Assembly (NCBI GenBank): GCA_963930655.1
Contig: OZ005606.1
Span: 11,179,501 to 11,243,500, forward strand
Length of the DNA: 64,000 bases
Direction: 5' to 3'
Origin: Myrica gale
Lineage: Eukaryota > Streptophyta > Magnoliopsida > Fagales > Myricaceae
Numbering within the stretch: the first letter of the stretch is position 1; each line of letters starts with the position of its first letter. Positions 58,967-64,000 of the stretch are shown here, piece after piece. The position numbers and the translations under genes are program-made. The notes beneath the pieces are model-generated. The model was not told where the DNA came from. It did no database searches and saw nothing but the letters and a program-made list of their open reading frames with translations.

Positions 58967-60762
58967 GACCGGGCTCCTCTGCAATACCTAGGGTATTGCA
59001 GAGGGAGCAATTCGCCTAACACCAGCCGTTGGACTCAAATGGAAGGTTATAAATGTGACACGTCATTAGTTGAGTGAAAATTTGAAACCAAAGTGAAAAA
59101 GTGCGCTAACGGGGAGAACGGAGGTTAACTTCAACTTTCCAACTTTAATTGTTATTTTATTGTTTGTATTTTGCTCCTCCCACGTCTTCGCTCTTAACTC
59201 ACTCCTCGCTTCTTCTCTTCCGTCTTCTCCTCCTTTTTGTTTTAGATCCTCAGTGTCCCACATTTGGCTTGTTCTTCGTCTATGGAATCAATTGACTAAA
59301 AGGTACAAACTCAGACATCGATACTTAAAACTGGCTGTTTCTAGGTTACAGTGTTACACCCTCCAATTGAGATTATGACGAGGTACACAATAACAAATAT
59401 TTTGCAGAATAGAGCTCCCTCTACAAAAATTTACAGATTGCCAATCGGATACTCGAAGTTTCTGCCATCAAAACTTCCAGCTCCTATACAAAATCCTTGA
59501 ACTTATTGTAGAGGAAGCGCCTATAATGCAGTATCCACCGACAAAAATGGAAGTTCAAGGGAGCGGAATTTTATAGATGAATGTTCTAGACTTCCAGTCA
59601 TGCACAACATAAGTAACAAGTCATGGAATATTCTTCAGTCAATTTCCCGCACTACTTTTCCAGAAACGTGCCTCCTGTATTTGGCCTCATGAGCCTCTCT
59701 CACCTGTGTGATGGGAAATGTTTTTTCAACCGGCACTTTCAGCTTCCCAGCTTCAGAGAGCTTGCGGATCTCATGTAAACCTTCTGAGTCGGCCCTCATA
59801 TATGTCCACCAATATTCTGCACCGTCAAAAGAAAAATTCAGGAACTGGAACTGCTTAGGCTCAATAAATTATGAACCCAAGAGCAAGAGTGCAACAGAAA
59901 ACATATTCCATGTCTCACCACAATCATCCATGTTATTTTGGGATTTGGGTTTGTAATCTGGGATTTTGCAACAACCCATTCTGAAGAAGTTATCTTCAGA
60001 ATTAGAAATATTGTTCAGCGCCCAAATAATCTGAAGACAACAATTTTCTTTTTCTTCTTTCTCTAGGCCTTTCCGTAAGATCCAGAAACACTTTTGTTGG
60101 TATCTTCGAACATTACCACGAGCACGGACGAGGGCTCACTCTGGTATCGAGGGGGTTAATGGAGACAGCACGAGCACGGACGAGGACCTCATTGGACTTG
60201 AGATCGGGGACTTCCACATTGGGCCGGAGCTCCAGCACATCCGGCCCACCGAAGCGCGGCAGCACCACGGCTCTGCAGCTCGTGACGATACCTCTCAGCC
60301 CCAAAACCGCTGAATTCGAGCTAAGAAAGTTCCTGATCATCCTGAAGCTGCGAAACCGCAGAATTCACATTTTCTTAGTATTTTACTTCAACCTTGTATC
60401 AGAAAGTTGTTATGCAGCTATTGAGTCTAACAGAAAGAAAGAAGAGGCAGGAAGTGGTCGTTAGGGTTTGAATGAAGAAATAACCAATAAAAAGGAGGAG
60501 AAGACTGAAGAGAAGAAGCGAGGAGTGAGTTAAGAGCGAAGACGTGATAGGAGCAAAATACAAACAAAAAAATAACAATAAAAGTTGGAAAGTTGGCGTT
60601 AAGCTCCGTTCTCCCCCGTTAGCGCACTTTGTCACTTTGGTTTCAAATTTTCACTCAACTAATGACGTGTCACATTTATAACCTTCCATTTGAGTCCAAC
60701 GGCTGGTATTAGGCGAATTGCTCCCTCTGCAATACCCTAGGTATTGCAGAGGAGCCCGGTCC
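58967..60762. mobile_element. Pack-MULE-like element with about 273-bp inverted arms
   Basis: It starts GGACCGGGCTCCTCTGCAAT and ends with the exact complement. The arms 58967-59239 and 60489-60762 are inverted copies of high identity along their whole length, including CTCAACTAATGACGTGTCAC-type text and the pyrimidine-rich inner end. Each terminus has its own small palindrome (CCTCTGCAATACC.TAGG.TATTGCAGAGG). The 1.25-kb centre carries two exons of one host gene. No transposase is present. Long arms plus captured exons match Pack-MULEs, but a clear 9-bp target duplication was not found, so the superfamily is inferred. It lies 258 bp upstream of the ERGIC3 start codon. Confidence 0.82.
59639..60340 (-). 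pseudogene. Captured exons of a zinc-binding dehydrogenase (RTN4IP1/OPA10-like)
   Basis: On the minus strand, 60340 downward reads MIRNFLSSNSAVLGLRGIVT, then SCRAVVLPRFGGPDVLELRP and VLVRARAVSINPLDTR. This is the first exon of the mitochondrial quinone-oxidoreductase-like protein related to human reticulon-4-interacting protein 1. After a GTGAGC donor there is about 300 bp of other sequence. Then 59816-59639, behind a GTGCAG acceptor, reads YWWTYMRADSEGLHEIRKLS, KLKVPVEKTFPITQVREAHE and a natural stop after SGKVVREID, the last exon. All exons between (most of the NADPH-binding domain) are missing. The fragments are inside the inverted-arm element, so they were captured and do not form a functional gene. 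Confidence 0.88.
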
Positions 60763-61098
60763 GCAAGTAGATGGGTAGGTCCACATAGATCATTTTGTTT
60801 CTCATTTTCTTTTCTTTTTTGTTTCTGTTTTTTTCTCATTCAATACAAAACGATGGACTTTTTTCTTTTTTTCCTTTCTGGTTAACAAGCAAAAATTGTG
60901 GGTTTTTTTTTCAAATAATAAGCCCAATAAAGGTAATGCTCAATTTTAATATATATTTAAGATTTTTAATTATTGAAAAACTTTTATATTTATCCATAAA
61001 ATAAAAAACTTAATAATTGTTTATTATTAAAGAGTTTGAAAACGAATTTTTGCTCGAATAACACAAACTAGCTTTGAGTATGTGAATGGAATCACTAA
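60763..61098. other. AT-rich spacer
   Basis: No gene was recognised; T-rich tracts at about 60800-60840 and 60860-60910. Confidence 0.3.
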
Positions 61099-61296
61099 GG
61101 GTGCGTTTGCGTACCAAAATTTTACTCCCTTTAAAATTTTAACACAATTAAATATTACAATATAATCTCTCTCTCCCCATCAAATCATTACTATTTACTA
61201 TAAAAAATATAAAAAATTATCTATCTCTTCACTTTTTCACTAAACCCAATACCTAAAATTTTAACAACACTAAAATTTTACAACACAAACACAACC
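61099..61296. mobile_element. Short MITE (GGGTGCGTTTG family), best-preserved copy
   Basis: It opens GGGTGCGTTTGCGTACCAAA, contains CTTTTTCACTAAACCCAATA and closes CAACACAAACACAACC. Flanks are CTAA on both sides. The ends form imperfect inverted repeats. A Tourist-like origin with a TWA-type target is possible but not proven. Confidence 0.8.
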
Positions 61297-61400
61297 TAAA
61301 ATCAAACTTTTTTCTCTTTCTTGAATTGGACAGAAAAATTGAATAGATCCTAAGAGTTCTTTCAACGAATTTTATTTATTTTGTTGGCTATATTAATTTT

Positions 61401-61788
61401 CGAAATTTATCATTTTAGTCTTTAGACTTTATACGTTTTTACGTTTTAGTCTTTGGTTTTCAATTTTTCAAATATTAGTTTTTGGGTTTACATTTTTTTA
61501 CAAAATGGTTCTTCCGTCAGTCTGTCGTCCATATGCTTAACGGATAATGTAGCGGTCGACCGGATATATGTTTTGAACGTGAGCGGTCGATCGGTACATG
61601 AAGCGGACGACTGGTACATGTAGAGGTCGCCCGTTTCAAATTGCTGACGTGTTAGAGAGCTTCGTTAAGCATATAGACGATAGACTGACGGAATTATTAT
61701 TTTATAAAAAAATGTAAACCCAAAAACTAATATTTGAAAAAATAAAACATTAAAACTAAAACGTAAAAACTAAATCGCTAAATTCCCG
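61401..61788. mobile_element. MITE with long inverted arms (TCAGTCTGYCGTC family), second copy
   Basis: The left arm AATTTATCATTTTAGTCTTT through CAAATATTAGTTTTTGGGTT pairs with the right arm AACCCAAAAACTAATATTTG through ATCGCTAAATTCCC. Central TCAGTCTGTCGTC and its complement bracket GAGCGGTCGATCGG text, the reverse complement of the core of the copy at 26240-26628. Confidence 0.82.
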
Positions 61789-62170
61789 TATTTTTCTTAT
61801 TTAAGCCCTTGGAACTGGGGAAGGAGAAGACCTGTTGAGACCACTGACTTGGCTACTACAACTCCACTAGATCCGCGTGAATCCACCTTCTCCGTAACAA
61901 AACAGTATTTCCTGCTGAAACGACACGGAATGATTATTTTATAAAAAAATGTAAACTCAAAAATTAATAATTAAAAAAATAAAATACAAAAACTAAAACG
62001 CGTAAAATTTAAAGACTCAATCGCTAAATTCCCGTATTTTTCTTATTTAAGCCCTTGTAACCGGGGAAGGAGAAGGACTTGTTGAGACCACTGACTTGGC
62101 TTCTACAACTCCACTATATCCGCGTGAATCCACCTTCTCCGTAACAAAACAGTATTCGCTGCTGAACTGA
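61696..62170 (+). repeat. Tandem duplication of the upstream region of the 62197 gene
   Basis: About 235-246 bp occurs twice: TTCCCGTATTTTTCTTATTT followed by AAGCCCTTG, AAGGAGAAG, GAGACCACTGACTTGGCT and CGCGTGAATCCACCTTCTCC starts at about 61783 and again at about 62029. Each unit includes the right arm of the MITE at 61401 (ATTATTTTATAAAAAAATGT). Differences are few in the gene-proximal part. Confidence 0.9.
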
Positions 62171-62196
62171 AAGTCCTTTGCAATTTCAAGGCCCCA

Positions 62197-62723
62197 ATGA
62201 GCTTGTCACTCCTCCAAGGCTATTCTTCCGCTGAAGAAGAAGAAGAGCAATTACAAGACCCCGAACACCCTCATCTCCAATACCCTAACTCCTCTGACGA
62301 AGACGACGACGATGAAGAAAACGACAACGAAGCCACATCCGCCCGTTATCTCTCGCCACGTGACAGGTCGTTCGTGGACCTCCCACAACCCTCGCCTGCA
62401 TCCGGCCTTCCGTCCGCCCTCGACGCATTCTCCGAAGTACTTGTTTGGCTCCCATTGGTTGCTTTGTGTTCTCGTCCTTTCGATTTTCCTCTATATTGTT
62501 TCGCTTTCGCGTTAATCAAGCAGGGAATCGTGCATAAAAATATTTAATTTGCCGTTGACATTTATTTTGTTTACTTCGTTCTCTTGGTTACCGGAGGTTT
62601 CAGGACCGCCGGCGTTTCTGAACAATAGCGTTGAAGAATACGGCTCCCCAAGAGATGTGGATCAGAGTCAAGGGAGACTTGGTGGCCGGAGGAATCGCAG
62701 GGAGAAGAAAGACTTACCTACCG
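62197..62723 (+). CDS. Unrecognised acidic N-terminus of a plant protein (partial gene)
   Basis: Exon 1 (62197-62436) starts MSLSLLQGYSSAEEEEEQLQ, continues through an acidic, phosphorylatable stretch (NSSDEDDDDEENDNEA) and ends ALDAFSE at a GTACTT donor. Exon 2 (62597-62723) follows a CCGGAG acceptor in phase and reads VSGPPAFLNNSVEEYGSPRD, then a basic stretch RRNRREKKDLP. The acidic-then-basic composition suggests a nuclear protein, but I do not recognise the family. Later exons must lie further right; none could be fixed before 64000. The reading is supported by phase-consistent splice sites and a sensible start, not by a known domain. Confidence 0.6.
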
Positions 62724-64000
62724 GTATATTTAGCTATAAACGTTACACTAGGTCATTTTGCTACGATTCTTTCTTTGCCTATTTTATTCGTTGTATTTTA
62801 ATTAGAAAATGTCGCAATTTGAAGTTGACAGGAGCACTCCGTAGTCTAAGAAATCTTTTGTACGAGGCAGTAGTTTAGCCACCGCATAACGTCTAAAAGA
62901 GAAAGATCTGAGCCTGCGTTATTTTGTGTTACCATCCGTATTTTATAGACCTGCACCAATCTCGCAAGATTTGCATAAGAGTTCCCAAGCATTTCTCATC
63001 ATGGAGTGGCTAGAAAGGTCATCCAAGTTTTGTTGATTAGCGATAAGACTAATTTCAGGGAAAGGACTTGACCATGTCTATGTACTACTGTTATGTCAGA
63101 TTTTGCTCCTTGGGGCTCGTACCAAGTTCGAGTGTCAAGTGTTGGATGAATTTTTCTGCTGTTGGGCGAGTTCTTAACTTATCTGCTCACTGGGTTGTAG
63201 GGTTGATCCAGTGGGCCGTAGTTTGTACTTCAGGGTTAAGTATCACCTCTGCTTCCCCACTAACTTCTTTGGGCCGCCACTACCACCTCCCCCCCCCCCC
63301 CAAGGCTTCCCCTCTGTTGCCACGGCCACTTCCTTCACTCTCTGCTGCTTCTATCACCATTTTCCCTCCCCCTCCCATGAGGCTTCTCTATGCTGTGACC
63401 ATGACCTTCATCCCTTCTCTCATAGTCCCACTCCTCCATGCTGCAGCTTGCATCTCCTTCCAACCCCTCTTCACTCCTCTCACTCCATCCTCCACCACTG
63501 ATATTAACTTTTGTGTAGGTTGAACATAGATTCTCTGGAAAACAGAAATCTATAAATTGATTTTAGGGAAACAAAAGCAAATAATTTTGCTGAAAATATC
63601 TTCTGCAAAATTTGTGGCAAAGAAAATGTTTTACATTTAAAGAAAAGAGATGAGGCTAAATGATTTTGAGGCATTATAAGGTATTATAGAGAATACTATT
63701 ATTGTTTTCAATATGTATGATCAGTCATTGTTACTAGTTGTTCAGTGATTAGGGGATTGAAAGAATATGATAAAGAGTTCTATTGCAATTATAGCAAGGA
63801 ATTTATATAGCATATGTGAAGGCTGAAAATTACAGTTGCATACAAGATGACTTTCAAACAGATAAATGTAATTCTAACAGCACTGTTTAGCTTTAGCTAA
63901 TTGCAGCACTCCTCATCAAAGAAAGTATCAATAGTCCCTCTTGTTGCACTAGAAGTTGCTTTGAAGCACGTCAACTAATATACTGGTACTTTTCTCTAGG
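62724..64000 (+). other. Probable intron and downstream part of the 62197 gene
   Basis: No exon was recognised. A run of C (about 63289-63301) and CT-rich text (63250-63500) give long open frames of low complexity (CLLPPP-like) that are not convincing coding sequence. Confidence 0.35.

Noticed and set aside
58961..60771. 9-bp target duplication for the Pack-MULE-like element
   Set aside because: The flanking 9-mers (aacatcaag-like and gcaagtaga-like) do not match; only CAAG is shared, so it was not claimed.
63068..63523. 151-codon open frame near the right edge
   Set aside because: Low-complexity CT-rich text containing a C homopolymer; more likely intron than exon.

Overview
This window is nuclear DNA from a flowering plant, most likely a woody core eudicot (species not determinable from the sequence alone). 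It contains interrupted genes with GT-AG introns, a conserved actin with an intron layout typical of plants, plant-type FBPase, NDC80, DPH1, annexin and ERGIC3 genes, and AT-rich spacers crowded with MITEs, LTR remnants and captured gene fragments. I found no RNA genes or CRISPR arrays.

Layout. 1-560: 3' end of a Ty1/copia element. 1927-2520: MULE-type MITE with a perfect 9-bp target duplication. 2940-3620: possibly organelle-derived DNA. 4509-8667 (-): QCR6, the hinge subunit of respiratory complex III, with long introns and an intron-split start codon. 9.5-12 kb: spacer with a hairpin MITE and a hAT MITE. 13345-15247 (+): actin. 17000-19260 (+): broken cytosolic fructose-1,6-bisphosphatase, invaded by a CACTA element that carries a DnaJ zinc-finger exon. 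19531-23791 (+): NDC80. 24733-26106 (-): intronless DPH1. 26-32 kb: repeats, a lectin pseudogene and a 438-bp tandem duplication. 32399-33196 (+): intact legume-type lectin with a duplicated 3' flank. 35075-36390 (+): annexin with degenerate calcium sites. 37.8-38.3 kb: hAT transposase relic next to a second MULE MITE. 38.8-43.4 kb: decayed copia element. 46296-50496 (+): PHP-domain phosphoesterase. 51851-58709 (-): 13-exon ERGIC3-like cargo receptor with an aberrant C-terminus. 58967-60762: Pack-MULE-like element with 273-bp inverted arms around two exons of a zinc-binding dehydrogenase gene. 62197 onward (+): start of an unrecognised acidic protein gene whose upstream region is tandemly duplicated.

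The genes are unrelated housekeeping loci (respiration, cytoskeleton, sugar metabolism, kinetochore, diphthamide synthesis, secretion) and do not form a pathway cluster. The most interesting content is genome dynamics: two independent DNA transposons that captured host exons, one of them sitting in a metabolic gene together with a foldback copy of that gene's exon, plus several local duplications that touch gene flanks. Exon coordinates were derived by hand from splice signals and remembered family sequences; they should be treated as predictions.
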